Shown: piece after piece, positions 12,418-25,647 of the stretch
Numbering within the stretch: the stretch's first letter is position 1
How the letters are laid out: each line of letters starts with the position of its first letter
Assembly: GCA_027924645.1 (NCBI GenBank)
Contig: BSBN01001483.1
Span: forward strand, 1,860,001-1,924,000
From: Cunninghamia lanceolata
Taxonomy: Eukaryota; Streptophyta; Pinopsida; Cupressales; Cupressaceae
Reading direction: 5' to 3'
Length of the DNA: 64,000 nt
Translations under genes and position numbers: made by a program
The notes under the pieces: generated by a model
The model's database searches: none
The model's input: the letters and a program-made list of their open reading frames with translations, nothing else
What the model was told of the DNA's origin: nothing

Positions 12418-14423
12418 AAACCTTAATGTAAGGGAGTCCTGGAAAACATCCAAAAAATTGAAAAATGATAAAAAAACAAAACAAAAGAATCAGAAAAATA
12501 GAAAAAATGACAAAAAAATCATCCTCTAGTGAAAACCTGGTAAATAGGCACCTTGGATAGGTACCATGATGAAAACCTAACAAACAGGTGTCATGTGTAC
12601 TCTTAGCTTTCGTGCAAATAAAAGCAAGTGGTGAAAACCTGGCAAACAGGCGCTATCTGCGACAAACCACTTCCTCCATATGTTGTAACCTCATGTCTCT
12701 TGTGTCCATCATATCATTCATCTTGAACTAGTCCTTTGAACTGTTGTTGAATTACATCGCCTCTGAGTTATCACGTAGGCAAGGCCATTCTCAATGCACC
12801 CCTAAGGCTCCACTCTACTCCACTTCCCTTCCTTTCTATCCATTTCGTTAAGTGTCATCTGTCCTACTGTCCGTACCATTTCTGCATCTTTGCCATCACC
12901 TAGATCTTAGGTCCATTAGGTCCACCCTGAACTACGTTGCCTCTGCATCGTCACGTAGGCAAGGCCATTTTACAATGAGCCCCTGAGGCACTAGGTCAGT
13001 CCCTTAGGGTCTGTCTCTCCATGTCTATCTGTAGTCTCACCCATAATAAGTTGATCCTTGTCTAAACTGGGGGAAACTCCTTGACCTAGTTACGGATTTG
13101 GATTCTTGAATGCCACATTTTCTAAGAGGATACCAATAAAGGATAGTGATACCTTTCACTAGACAAACAGGCGCAGTAACATTAGAACTTTCCTAAACAA
13201 CAGAAATCTTGACACGAAAACATCAACCTATCCAAAAATAGTGCACCATACCGAAACACTCAAAATAAACTCTGTATCAATTATGGTAAAAGACATATCT
13301 AATGCAAGAATGTTTTGTGAACAAGTTAACTTACAAGGTCTTGAATTTTTGTCATTATGTCTTCCTATGCTACTCAAGGATGCCAAAAGCTAGAGATGCT
13401 ATGATGGGGGCATAATCTTTTTCTTTGTCTGCTGCTTGTGGATCTAACTTTAGTAATGCGACAACTTTTGTCTAACGACATGATCAGCAAAAGATCATCG
13501 AGGACTCCGAGGTCTAAACATGAAAAGAGGCAATCCTTGTCTGTTGAAATGCAAGAAGTACTCAGGTCATCTAGATTCAAGTTTGACTAGATGCTTGTAT
13601 CAACTTCCTATATCAAAATCCATGTAAGACATACTCAGGTCATCTCAGTCTAATTATACCTAGATGCTTGTATTTTCTTACAACATTTCAAAAAGCAAAA
13701 AATACCAAAAAAGTGCCCAATGATGAAAGCAAAAAGACTTGCAAATCTCAAGATGACAATCCACATCCATCCTATATCCAGCAATCCATATCAACCATGC
13801 AATAAGAGATCCTGCAGTATATCAAATGAAAGTCAACATTTGTTCATCTCTTCTTCATCCTCTCTACATCATCACCTAGGTCGATTGAGTACATTTGGAC
13901 ATATCAAAAACATAGCATAGATTGCATATCACATCACATGAGATAGTCATTTACATGATTACATCATTTGCATACATAATAAAGTCCATTAGGTCACCCA
14001 CATGCATGTGCATCCATACATCTCATCACAAATCAAAAACATAGCTAACATACATATAGAGCTATCAAATCATATCCATAACATGTCACATTTGTATTTT
14101 ACATATTAAATCATACCAAATCCATCTAGTATACATCACATATACACAACATCATAAGATAGATTACATCCATAGCATACCACCAATAGAAAAACATGAG
14201 CATATGGAACATCCACAACTGCATCATCATATCAAACATCAAAACATGTCCAAATGTACAACATATCAAAAATATATGTCCATCTCTTAGAGTCATGTCA
14301 TAAAAATGTACACATGGTATAACAAAATGGTGATACATGTCTCGAGGCAAAATATATACAGGCTATCTATGCCATACACAATGTGCACATCGAATCAAAA
14401 ATGGTACAAGTATCTGGGTCTGT
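12418..14423 (+). mobile_element. Tat element spacer between pol and antisense PMD gene
   Basis: There is no coding frame. The section 12,520-12,660 repeats GTGAAAACCTGG(C/T)AAA(C/T)AGGC three times, a word typical of the region after integrase in Tat elements. Downstream sequence is AT-rich and unremarkable; an ATGGTACAAGTAT block marks the beginning of homology with PMD copy 1. Confidence 0.6.
12746..12985 (+). repeat. Direct repeat with CACGTAGGCAAGGCCATT word
   Basis: Two copies about 185 bp apart share TCACGTAGGCAAGGCCATT, preceded by (A/T)(C/T)GCCTCTG and followed by CAATG(A/C)(G/A)CCCCT. The same kind of word occurs near 700 and at about 63,606, hinting at related elements at both ends of the window. 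Confidence 0.75.
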
Positions 14424-16425
14424 CTAACCCTGCTGTTGTGGAGCACTGCTCCCTGCACTGCCCTCTCCTTTGTCTCCCCCTAACTGCTGGGGACCCCTCA
14501 CTAATCCCACAGATCGAGACCCACCTGCCCTCTGAGATACCACAGACTGGCTCTAGAAGCTAGGTGCATGCTGATCCGCTAACACTGCCCCATGATATAA
14601 ACCTCTATAATACTGAGCCTAAGCCTGTTCTCTGGCAAGCTCACTCTAAATCTGGGCTAATTGTGTCTGGACCTGCTGCACCTGTGATACCCAAAAGCTA
14701 GAAGTACCATCTGTACCCATGGCTACCAATGTTGCATCCCTCTCTGCTCTCATAGCCTGCATGCTAGCTAAAGCTGCTTCTCTCTCTGGTCAAATCTAAT
14801 ACTCATCCCACATCTGCATCCCTACGAGACTCTGCTGCTCTCATATGGGCCCTCAGCTACCTAATTTGACCCTGTAGTACAACCATGGCCTCCTGCTGTA
14901 AATCAGGCTGTAGAGCCTGCCCTGCCTATCCCTATCCCGGTGCCACCTATTGTGCTGGCACGTGACCCTGAACCTGCTGTGGTGGTGACACCTATCTCTG
15001 TGGTGCTAACTACTGTGTTGGTGCCTATGCCTGCACTTGTCCTACAACCTACGGCTGTGCAACTACCTACTGCCCTGATGGTCCCTCCCCGGACCTCCTC
15101 CTCTATGTAGGTCTCCCACCTCCTCCTCCACTCCTCCTCCTCCTCCATCTCCTCCATCGTCCCCCTAGTCTCCTCTCCTCCTCCTCCATTCTCCCCTCCT
15201 CCTGCTCACTCTGGCCTCATCATCTGAATCCTCCTCGTCTATTCAAGGAGCTAACTCTCCAGGACCTGAGTATCTGGGGAATGGATGCGCTGCAAACCAC
15301 TCCTCATAGTTGGATGTCATACCTGCGTCTACTATGTCCCTCCTCATCGACTAAGCCGCATGAGGAATCTGTTGGAAGTCTGCCACAAGTCCCCACCTGA
15401 ATCTCTCTACATGGGTCCTAGTAAATCGTGCCTGGCCCTATGGTCTGCCCTGTACTCAGCCAAACTGCCTCTGTACCCTACTCACAATCTATCACTCTAG
15501 TATATATTTGGTCCTCCCAATGAGCCATCGTGTCTGAAAATAGTAAGGTAACTCATCAGCCTCATCATCCCATACCTCACAGTCTAGGTATGGGCACCAG
15601 ATCACTGCATCCAAGTTATCGAAAACATGTCTCCAATACTCTAGCTTCCCCAGCTTGTGCTAGGAAATCACACCTGCATAACCATAACTGTAGGGCTCAC
15701 CCCTCTGCCTGTGAAATAAACACTCTGGCCGTGTGATAGCTATGTGCTCCCACAACCAAAACTACAAGAGTGACACACCTACTGACAAACTGGCTCCCCT
15801 ATGGTACACAACCTGATACATATCTCTGTATAAATGTGTAAGCACGTACATGCCCCATGCATACTGAGTCCTATCTGTGATCATGCTCTCTAACACTCTC
15901 CCCCAGCCAATTAGGAAGCCGTGTGACCTTCTATCAGGGCATACTATGCCACTGATCAATCCTGCCATGATGCCTGGGAAGTAGTCATAGCAGTCATGTA
16001 TGTCCTACCATGAAATCACTTGCTCTACCAGCTCTGGATCATCAAACACCCGCCTGCACTCGGCCAACCCAACATCCCGCTGTGACTCATACTCAACCAA
16101 CTCTCCTTGAATCGGGAGGTGCAAAATCTGATACATGTCCTCCAAAGTGACCACCATCTCCCCCGTCGGAAGATGGAATGTACCATCCTCGCTGTGGAAT
16201 CGCTCCACCGCTACCATCAACATAGCCTGTTCACGTGAATCTCAAGCATGAAGCAAACATAATGTAGACCCATAGTAGCTAGAGCCTCACGATCTATCTC
16301 AGTCAACATGTACCACTGCAACAACGGCAATGGAACTACTCTCGTGACATTAGGACATCCTGAAGATCCTGCTACAACCAAGTAAAGCATACCATCAACA
16401 AAATCCATATCCAAACACACCTACT
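14424..16425 (-). pseudogene. Plant mobile domain (PMD) protein, copy 2, antisense gene of Tat element
   Basis: This is the homologue of copy 1 in the canonical Tat position, antisense between integrase and the 3' LTR. Open pieces read MDFVDGMLYLVVAGSSGCPN, TEIDREALATMGLHYVCF, GEMVVTLEDMYQILHLPIQG and LISGIVCPDRRSHGFLIGWG, in order from 16,420 to 15,760. They are followed by a degraded WGPV/FPRYSGPGEL region and a Glu/Arg/Gly-rich tail. Frameshifts and stops occur between about 15,970 and 16,010 and through the tail, so it cannot make the full ~650-residue protein. Comparison with copy 1 shows which bases changed independently. Confidence 0.8.
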
Positions 16426-16596
16426 CAAACCAATCAAGCTATCCTATCATTAACTTAGCATATAAAATTAATCAAAACAGCATATCATCTCTCGACTAGA
16501 TTCCCGATAATCTCAGAGATCGCTAATCAATTGACGCATCGATCAAGATGCCAATTAGGTTAATTTCATTAAGTCAACTAATTTTCCTAGTACAAA

Positions 16597-16815
16597 TGCG
16601 CCGATCCAGGTGGCAGATGTGCCGATCCATATCACATGCGCCACTTCACCATGAATGCGCCACCCTTTGACATGTATGCATCGTTATGGCACATGCGCCG
16701 CTTCTTATGTCACATGTGCCATTTCAAGACAAATGCGTCAATTCAGAGCTTAGATGTGCCAAACTACCATATGCACCAATTCAAAGCTTAAATGTGCTAC
16801 TTCATCACATATGCG
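16597..16815 (+). repeat. Degenerate (A)TGCGCC minisatellite
   Basis: About ten imperfect units of 20-30 bp share the core (C/A)A(C/T/A)ATG(C/T)GCC followed by an A/T-rich (ACTTCA/AATTCA) half. The unit is too diverged for a fixed period. It sits in the spacer between PMD copy 2 and the 3' LTR. Confidence 0.7.
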
Positions 16816-17347
16816 CCAAAAGACAGTTCAGCGCATCTATTCTAATATTTTTCCCTAGCCATTAATGAGCCTAATAAATGACTTTTTGTGAGTTTTGACG
16901 AAATACATACTGAGGGTCCTGCCTCCGCTGGCTGATCGAACCGTCAGATCCGCTCAAATCGGTGCTCCTCGCGTGGACTATCAATCTCTCTGGCTGCCAT
17001 GCTCTCCTAGGCTCTCCAAAGACCAATCAACTATGGACAAGTGTGCAAATGAATAGAACTTGTGGACCCAGCTCCTATTTATAGAAAGTGAACCATATCT
17101 GACTGTATGACAACTGCGACTACTTCCCATGTCTGTTTCTCTAGACCATATCCCATTTTTCTTCATCCTAACCCACTTTTCACCTTCTTCTTCGTGAGAT
17201 TGTCCGTCTCATGCCTTCTGCCTTCTTCCTATCCAATCTCCTGAGGGGGCATCCTGTCGTCATAACTTGTACCAGGGGCAAACTGGGGCATGTATCACTG
17301 TCAAAAATTCTTATTCTTTGAAACAATGTGATAAAACACATTGTATC

Positions 17348-17361
17348 AAAGAGGGGCAAAA
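17348..17361 (+). promoter_or_regulatory. Polypurine tract of Tat element
   Basis: AAAGAGGGGCAAAA immediately precedes the LTR start TGTATACACC and differs from the tract at 1672 by one base. Confidence 0.85.
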
Positions 17362-18330
17362 TGTATACACCTAAAAATGGCATGACTCTACTTAAATAAA
17401 TATTTTAAATATTTATTTCATTATCACATTCCTCTATCAATAAATAAATAAATTTATTTATTTACTTGATTCATTTCCTCTCACTTGATTAAATAAATTA
17501 CATTTATTTAATTAATTAAATTCATCTACATTAACTTCATTCTTCTAAATAATTAAATAATTATAATTATTTAATTAAAACCTTTTATTCTTCCAAATTT
17601 ACATAAAATGCAATTTTATTTAAATAAAATCTTAAATCTCCACAAAAATAAAATATATTTTATATTTTATTTATTCCTCCAAAATATCTACAAATAATTA
17701 AATAAATCTATTTATTTAATTATGCTTTCTTATCTTCAATAATCTTTCTTATCTTCTAAAAATATATTCTTCTTGTCATACAAAAAGAAAAAGTTGAGTT
17801 ACAAAAGCAAAAGTAGTTTTAAAGCATCTTTAAAGCAAACTTGCTCTTAAATTAGAAAAACAAACTCTAATTTAAGAAAAACAAAACTCATCCTCATCAA
17901 CAAAGCAGTTAACTTAACATAACTTCTTTTTGAATGACACATGTCCTTCTTCTATTGGTTGCACGTTCCTCAACCATTCTCAATTGTCGATCTTCTCTTT
18001 TCTTCTCAACCATTGATCTTCCCTCCCCCCTCACTATAAATACATCTCTCTTCTTCTTCATTTAAAAAGAATAATCCATAGCTTGAGCGAACTTATGTTC
18101 CAGAAACACTAGTGCGCCTTTGGCACAACCATCTCCATAACATCACTTATCATCCATCAATAGTGTGTTGAAGCTCACCTTCATTCATACAAAGTATCAT
18201 AGCTAATTTCATCTTGTCATCTTGAGGACTTCGAAGCAAGGAAGCAAGCTTCCTGAGGGCCAACATTCATCTCCATCAAGATCAAGACAGAAAAGGTAAA
18301 TAATGGAAGACGCAAGGTAAAAGGTGTAAG
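17362..18330 (+). mobile_element. 3' LTR of Tat-like gypsy element
   Basis: Starts with TGTATACACCTAAAA after the polypurine tract. The first half is TTTATTTAATTAATTAAA-type sequence as in the LTR at 1686, and a TATA box lies at 18,035-18,042. The two LTRs are related but strongly diverged, so they represent different elements of one superfamily. The right end is estimated; no 5' partner lies in the window. Confidence 0.65.
18035..18042 (+). promoter_or_regulatory. LTR TATA box
   Basis: TATAAATA about 673 bp into the LTR, followed by a TC-rich leader. Confidence 0.6.
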
Positions 18331-20865
18331 TATCTTCTTTGTTTTATTTTAAATCTATCTTTTATCTTCAAATTTCATTAGTGTTTGTGTTTATTATTCT
18401 TATTTGATTAATCCATTTTCCCCTTCACACAAATGACTGGATAATTGAAGACATATTGTAGAACTTTGAATAATCATACATAAGGCCCTAGACTGGAAAA
18501 CAACATTGCACATAAAACTCTGAGTAAGGTCAAACAGTCAAGACCTAACCAATGAAGACTTGGGATTATGAATTCTTTTGGAATTCATCATATCTTTCAA
18601 GATAAATGAAGGTTTGAGTGTAAACTTTTATTTCTTGTTGTTGTGACTAACTACCGCATCAATAATTATCCCTTGAGGTAAGGCTCATATTTAGTTTAGT
18701 AGAAAAACAAGGGCATTATGTTGCATATTAGATAAGAATATTGTAATTTGTAGAGTGATTGTGCATGTGTACCATTGAAGGTTGAGGCCTCATATTGTAA
18801 GCCATTATGTAGACTATGATGTAATTTGTGGCTATGAATCAATAAAGATCACATTTTTTTGTTTAATGTGTCATTCAATTCCTCTATGAATGTTTGTGTA
18901 CTTGATTACATGGTTGGATAATCCTTGATTGGAAACTCCTACCATGATGACATCATGTTAGCTTTGGACTATCCAAATAGGCCAAAAGCTTTCTCTTTGA
19001 TACATGCATGTGCCTTGATTATCATGTGGCCTCTATTCTTTCCTACGCAAGCCTTTTCACTATTATGGCCAACCTCTATTGTCCTTATTGTTATTACCTG
19101 CACTATGTTACATTTTTTGTATTAGCACCTTATGCTTCCTTGGGCAACCTATTTCTCTTCTTCTATCAGTTTTATTCCTATTTGGCCTTCAATTCCTATA
19201 TGCCTAGCTAGCCTCTTTGCAAGATTGTTTTAAGTTTTGTATAGAGTCTCCATATAGGTTGTAGGATCTACTTTCTTATATTTATCTATCTTACACTCAT
19301 GCCTTGCATACAACCCTATAGGTATGATATTATAAAAAATGGAAAGTTTGATTTCACCATAGGGGTGTTTCTTGTAAAAATAGCAAGTTGTTTTGTGCCT
19401 TCTCATTGAGTAAGCAAACTATGGAGTTATACAACCATAAGAACTAATGAACAAGGGCATAGAATATGTTGACTTGCACACACCCTTAGACTTCGCCAAC
19501 CCAAAGTTACCTATATGGGGCTTCACTTAGAAGAATGTTTGATGTCTCTATGTATTGTCCTTGGAACTAAAGTCATAGTGAAGATAAGCAACACTTTTCC
19601 TTCTAGAAAACTTCTTGCTAATCCTTGGTTGATTTCTTCAAATTGTCCTCCAACACCTTTTCTCTTATGTTGAACACATAAGCTTCTATGATTTGAATAT
19701 TGCTCTTCCTTGGATTTCTTGTTCAACTTTTATTTATTTTGTTTACATCCTATCACATCCCCTCTAAAATATTTAGTTCATAGAGAATGCTTGTACATGT
19801 CAAAATTGTTAGGAAAATTACCCAAAAACCCCTTAGCAATTAAACCAAAAACTAACCATAAATATTAAGCGTTCAACCATTTCCACATTAACCCTTTAAT
19901 TAGAATATCACAATATTGAAATCTATGTAAATTTTAATAGCACCCTTGCATGTAAACCATACTTAGAAAATAAAGAATGATAGAGATGGAATAGAAACAA
20001 CCACAAGAAGTAGAATGACACAACTATACCTTGGGGAAACACTTTTGGAGAATATGCAGCCTCCAAAGAACCAAACCAATGCATTATTCAAAAATAGTCA
20101 CAATACAATATCAAGATCTTGCCTTAACATGGAGATCAACATCCTCTTCCTTTGGTAGAAAATTGATAGTATAACCCTACAAAAACATCTTCTATACATC
20201 CTTTATGCCATCCTCTAGAATATATACACTTAAGGAGGCCTAGAAAACAACAAAAACAATACAATGGGCTCAAACAAGGTCCCAAAATACCATGGTATGA
20301 ATTTGAACGACCCTAACATGTGTGGAGCCATTCCATAATAGAAAAAAACTCTTACACAAGCATCATTAACCTCCATTATGCAAGTTGGCATATTTAGCTC
20401 CCAAGCCGTCCCCCATGAAGAACTAATTACATCCCATGTCCAACTATTAATAAAAAATACTCTTATAAGTCCACTATGTAACCCCCTCATTAATGCTCTT
20501 ATGTTTCATAATATCTCTTACACCATTATCATTTTCATAGATGCTATTACACATCCTTCATGATAAGATATTATTTTATGCACATATTTACACATGTAAT
20601 ATCAATAATTACACATGGCATAATCTAAACATTAGGGCTTGCAAGCTATATGACACAACTAATCCAACATTCTCACACTTGTTATATACCTTCCAAGACC
20701 AAAAGGGGACACCAATAAATAGTTAACTAACCACTAACGGTTTATCCATGCAACACCAACTGACTCCTATGTGTTCACAGGCTCAACCAAGAATCTACAA
20801 CATCCATCAAGTGACCACTATCTTGACCACAACTCTCTCATCATTCACAATGCCCAAGCATGAAA
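18331..20865. other. No gene seen; probable remnant of an older minus-strand LTR element
   Basis: No recognisable protein is encoded. Read on the minus strand, sequence starting at 20,669 (TGTTGGATTAGTTGTGTCAT) follows a purine-rich AAGTGTGAGAA, which resembles a polypurine tract and LTR start of a copia-type element. This LTR could extend to about 19.8 kb. The copia element at 20,866 would then be inserted in an older relative. Confidence 0.35.
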
Positions 20866-22354
20866 TGATGAGATACACTGGACAACTGAGAGGGGGGGTG
20901 AATCAGTTGTCCCAAAAAATTTAGCATCATATGAAGAGCAAACCATCAACAACTTAGTTATTCATAATCAAATTTAACCATGAAAGCATGAAACCATAAT
21001 CTTGGTTACAATCACACATCTAACACAGTAGACACCAGATTTTTATGTGGAAAATGCTAGAAGGGAAAAACCATGGTGGGTGTTAGCCCATAGAAATATA
21101 TAAGTTATAGAAATACCAGAAAATAGGGGCTCATTTCATACAGGGCTCACTACCCAAAATGCTCATTGCAAATAATGGCTCATTGCCTAAGGATGGCTCA
21201 CTGCCGAAGGATGTCTCACTACCAAGATGGTGAACTGATTGAGTAGCATTTACTCCATGCCAGGGTTTAGTTCCATTGAAGCACAATATGACTCCTCTAC
21301 TCTACTCCTCTGCTCTACTCCTTTACACTTTCACACTTATCTCTTCATTTTCGCAACTCTCCCACATTTTCACAACTACATTACATGATTTTATACAATT
21401 CATCGACCTTGGAATGTACATCAAGGTCAACACTACATTCATCCACCATTGAAACAATCTCCATGGTTGGCATTACAAACATACATAAAATAGGTCTAGA
21501 CCTAATACAAATTTTCTAAGGAAAAGATGTAAAGATGTATGCGGATCATGACATGCCTTAGCTGGGACTCAAACACAATCTTCCATGCCACGACATGCTT
21601 CTACAATCTTTGATGCATCTCCACAAATGATGAATTCAACTAGGTCAGCCAAGACTGATGATAACACTAGGTCTGCAAGAACAATCTTCATTCACGAGCC
21701 AATTGTCTCTTTGCGGACCAATCCAAATGTAGGAGCATGATCAGGAGATATCCACAAGCACATTGTAATCACCAAGAACAACGGCACGATCTCTAATCAC
21801 TCTGTCAATAAGATTCTTCAAACTAGAGCACAAAAACAACACTGCCATCCACTGTCATAAGTAAAAGATAGCTTGTGGACCACCAAATCATAAACCATTG
21901 TAGTTGAAGGCACTTAACATCATCACAGACTTAATTCCAGAAATGTAGACCAAAATACTTAAATGTGGAGGAATGTGGAGCATAACACTTTCTTCCTATC
22001 ACTGCCAACCATACTGAAAAAGTTGTTTTCACTCTGGTGAACATAACTTACTCAAATCTTCATTCCGGAGGCTCAAACCTGGAATATAACATCTTCAGAT
22101 AGGCTTCTAAAAAATTTCCAATCCACAGGGAAAGATATTCATTCAATAGGAAATGTAGAGCATTCTTCTGGATTATTCTTCTGCATGTAATGCACTATTT
22201 CTACTGCAATTCACTGTTTTTACCAGATGAACTAATTTTCTCAATATCCTCAACATCTACAAGTAAGTAACAAAATTAGGGCACAGTTGACACCATTGAC
22301 AACATAGATATGTTGACATCAATGACAACACCAATTAGGCACATACTTGCAACA
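20866..22354 (-). repeat. 3' LTR of copia 1
   Basis: A 1,489-bp LTR that aligns along its length with 30,497-31,979. It contains a minisatellite of GGCTCA(C/T)TGCC(T/G)AAGGAT units (21,125-21,235), with fewer units than the other LTR, and an expanded CTCTACTCTACTC run near 21,295 that the other LTR lacks. Confidence 0.9.
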
Positions 22355-22367
22355 ATCTCCCCCTTCG
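22355..22367 (-). promoter_or_regulatory. Polypurine tract of copia 1
   Basis: On the minus strand, CGAAGGGGGAGAT lies directly upstream of the LTR start TGTTGCAAG. Confidence 0.85.
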
Positions 22368-22671
22368 TCATTGATGGCAACATATGATGTGAAAAACTGA
22401 AAAGATCATCAAGACAAAATTCTCCCCCTTTCTCTTTATACATCTGCATTCTTTCTCCCCCTGAGTTTTTCACATGATTTCTCTCCCCCTTTGACATCAA
22501 TGGAAATGGGCATATACTTGCATGTTGCTGCTCTGATTCATTAAACTTTCTCTATCATCAACACTTATTTTAACATCTAGCTACTCCCCCTGAGAAGTAG
22601 CCCTCAAGACATCAATCCAGATCAAAGAATGACACATTGATCTCCACTAGATTGATGCATTCCTATGCATC

Positions 22672-22772
22672 TTAGTTCGGGGCAGGAGGGGTAATGACCC
22701 CTAAATTTTCTTTGAGATACTCAAAGGTATCTTTCAGCAGAGGCTTAGTGAAAATGTTTGCAATATGATTAA
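22672..22772 (-). pseudogene. C-terminal tail of copia 1 RNase H / pol
   Basis: The minus strand reads NHIANIFTKPLLKDTFEYLK, then ENLGVITPPAPN and TAA at 22,672-22,674. This is the conserved end of copia pol (x-IADIFTKPL). The residues immediately before it (EYVSIKDQ) are found 4.4 kb away at 27,160, so a nested element has split the domain. Confidence 0.88.
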
Positions 22773-24285
22773 TGAGACCATAAAGTGTCTCATCTTTAGT
22801 CAAATAAAAACATATATTTTCTCTTCATTAAATCAGTTTTGAAGTGGACTTGAGTATGGGTTTGAAGATTTTTAGCTAAATATCAAATAAACTTGTCTAA
22901 ATGGAACAATCAATGCCATGCATGAGTTTATCTTGATATTACATGTTCACCTCCAGATCAGTAGTTATTTTATCAATAAAATGAAGAGAAAGTCTATTTT
23001 ATGTCAAGTTGCAGAGTTTCAGAGTTGCAGAGTGTTGGAGATGCACAGAGCGCCGGAGATGCAGAAGTTAAAAATGCAGTTTCATTAAAACTGCAATATC
23101 TCACTCATTTCTTAACGAAAATCAGAATTTCAAAATGATCCAGAAAGTTTAAAGAGAGAGGAAGAAATCCATGAAGGATTTTTAAAGATATTCATTAAAA
23201 TGAATTAACAGTTAATGATCTAAGTTGACTATTACAGAGCGCTGGAGATCTAGAACAGAAAAAGTCAAGAAAACTAGTTTCAGTAAAACTGCAATATCTC
23301 TCTCATTTCTTAATGAAATTTAGAAATTTAAAATAATCTAGAAAAATGAAAGTTAGGGGAACAAAACCTATAAATGATTTGAGGAGATCTAGTAAATTAA
23401 ATGATCAGTTTATGATAGAAGTTGACTATTCCACAAGCTCCAGAGATGTTCCAGAAATACTTTATGAAGTTGCTGCTAATTCTTCCAATCTACCAACACA
23501 CACTCCAAGATTTTTGAAAGGATAGATTGACTATAATTACTCCTAAATTAATGGATCTAACTAAAGAGTAATTATTCCATGCAAAGAATACACATTTAGT
23601 GTTGCATGTCTTTATAAAAGATATTGCATGTCTTCCTTGTAATTAGCAATTGTATAATCAGTTAACTAAATGAATAAGTTTAGTTAACTAGATAAATAAG
23701 TTTAGTTAGCTGCATGAATAAGTTCTCTACTCTAGAGAGACTCTCAATTAGAATTTAATAACCATAGTTATATATAGAGAACTATGGCGTAGAATAAAAA
23801 AAGGGAAGTTGTAAAAGAATTGGAAAAGAAGAACTCTGTTATTTTTTAGCAGCATGTACTTTGGATCTTGAAGGTTTTTGAATAAATAAGTTGTTCTACC
23901 TATTTGTTAATTGCTAGAATTGATTAGTCTCTCTCTGGAGGAAGGAGCAAGGGTCCACTCCAACTGAAGGGCAGAGACTACATTGCTTAGTTTCATTAGT
24001 TGTTTTGTTGTTCTGTAGTTTCTTTATTCAGAATTACTTTAGCTATTCCAATTTTTTTTATTCTAGAATTAGATCAGTTGTTCAAGTTATTGCTTTCCTT
24101 AAATTAGGTTGTCATTTTCAACAGATTTTAAACCCAGTTTGTTTCATGCAATTGTTGTCAATTCCCTTTTGTAGAAAGGACTGCCATGCAAGTTATTCCT
24201 TCTCCCTTTTGCATATAGCCATGGACACCACCTTGGATTGATATTTATTAAAATTAAATGATGAGGACTGCAATGACCCTTGTCA
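22773..24285 (+). repeat. 5' LTR of nested element
   Basis: Direct copy of 25,648-27,159. A TATATATAGAGAACTATGG segment near 23,770 with downstream promoter-like sequence fits a transcription start. The copies share repeated CAGAGCGC(C/T)GGAGATGCAGAA words near 23,030-23,070 and 23,235. Confidence 0.9.
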
Positions 24286-24289
24286 TTTT

Positions 24290-24307
24290 TGGTACCATTG
24301 CCCGGGA
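24290..24307 (+). promoter_or_regulatory. Primer binding site of nested element
   Basis: TGGTACCATTGCCCGGGA lies four bases after the 5' LTR. It resembles TGGCGCCGTTGCCGGGGA, the site used by many Athila/Tat gypsy elements, with changes that look like C/G-to-T/A decay. This points to a gypsy rather than copia partner. Confidence 0.6.
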
Positions 24308-24615
24308 TAGGTGTTATTAGGAAGTTGCTGTTGATCTGGTGACAGCAGGTCAAAAAGAGGGAAAAATTAGTTTGGTAGTCATTTTAGGTTTATTGTTTTG
24401 AAGTCTGGGTAGATAAAAGAAGTTCCTCAAGAGAGATCTGTATGCCAAAACCCCCCAAATAGCAGATCCAAATGTTAAGGTTCTTGCATGCAAAGAAGGT
24501 GAAAAATCTTGTTGTTCTATAATTTCAACTCTTGTGCAGTCTCTTCAACTAAATGACCATGACTCCAATGTCCAACAAGGAAAAATGTATTTTAGAATGA
24601 GACATTGATGCCCTA

Positions 24616-25041
24616 TTGCTTGTAATAGGTAATGAGAATAATGAAGAAATCTTGTCTCCACTGGAGGAGCTTGTATGGAAGAGTATTATTTGGATGCCTT
24701 CAAAGTCCAAGGAGGGTTGTCCGATCAGATATTTGAAGAACAATAAGGAGTTGTCTCTAATCATGCATGTACTAAAATATGTGGAAGGGTTTCAAGATCT
24801 CTCCAATTAGCCCATGAACAACAAGCATCTGCCTCTAATCATGCATGCACTAGAATGTAAGGAAGAGTTGCAAGATCTCTCCAGTCAGCCCATGCATGTG
24901 CTAGAGTCAGAAGTTATGGAGAAGGCTGTTATTTCAGAGGAAGATGAAGCATCAAAATTCAAATTTTTAGCCATCTTCTTCTCATGGTTTTCCTTTTCTT
25001 TTAGAAAGTTAAATGCATGGATCCATATTTTGAGAAAATGA
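24616..25041 (+). pseudogene. Short internal reading frame of nested element
   Basis: Two open pieces in the same frame (24,616-24,810 and 24,814-25,041) are separated by one TAG. They encode two diverged copies of a ~31-residue block: SLIMHVLKYVEGFQDLSN and PLIMHALECKEELQDLSSQP, followed by a hydrophobic FLAIFFSWFSFSF segment. I do not recognise a family and see no zinc knuckle. It may be a gag remnant or chance. The following 25,310-25,400 holds four ~27-bp units of (T/G)AGCTC(T/C)(G/A)(G/A)AGAT(C/T)AGCA. Confidence 0.4.
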
Positions 25042-25630
25042 AGTTATTTTCCCCAACCAGTTAATGGTTTTGTGTAACCTATCTCTACATCACTAAGTAG
25101 AGTAGGTTAGGGTAGGTTTCTTTTCTACAAATAAGTGCTTTGCACATGTTTTTTTCTATACAAGTTGTTGCTTCCAAGAACTCTTGCAGATATTTTGGCA
25201 TTTGAAGGAGTTGAAGACCTCTTTGCATGCATCATGCAAAACATGGGCTAAAAAGATGGAGAACCAGCTGGTGCATGATGGTCACATGGAAGACTAAGAT
25301 GGACAACAAGGTATCAGCTCTGGAGATCAGCAGAACAATAGCTCTAGAGATTAGCAGAGTATTAGCTCCGAAGATCAGCAAAGTATTAGCTCCAGAGATG
25401 AACAACAAGCACCAACTCCAAGGATCAATAGGGTATCAAATTTATAGATGCACAATAGGGTATGAGTTCTAGAGATTATCAAAATGGTAAATCCAAAGAT
25501 CATTAGAACAAATGCTCTAGAGAACACCAGATCAGCAACTATAAAGCATCTCTAGAAAAACTGAAATAAAAGAAGAGCTCAGTTAGCTCAAAAAGATGAT
25601 TATGAAGTGCAAGAGGACTTGCAACCTCTT

Positions 25631-25647
25631 AAGTGTGGGGGAGATGA
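25631..25647 (+). promoter_or_regulatory. Polypurine tract of nested element
   Basis: AAGTGTGGGGGAGATGA sits directly before the second LTR. Confidence 0.75.

Noticed and set aside
12302..12529. 75-residue frame MPMSSLQLMDQ...
   Set aside because: Overlaps the integrase C-terminus in another frame and ends in A-rich low-complexity sequence.
9810..16425. PMD genes as host MAIN-like genes
   Set aside because: Both are antisense next to Tat integrase or LTR, lack introns, and are broken; an element origin is more likely.
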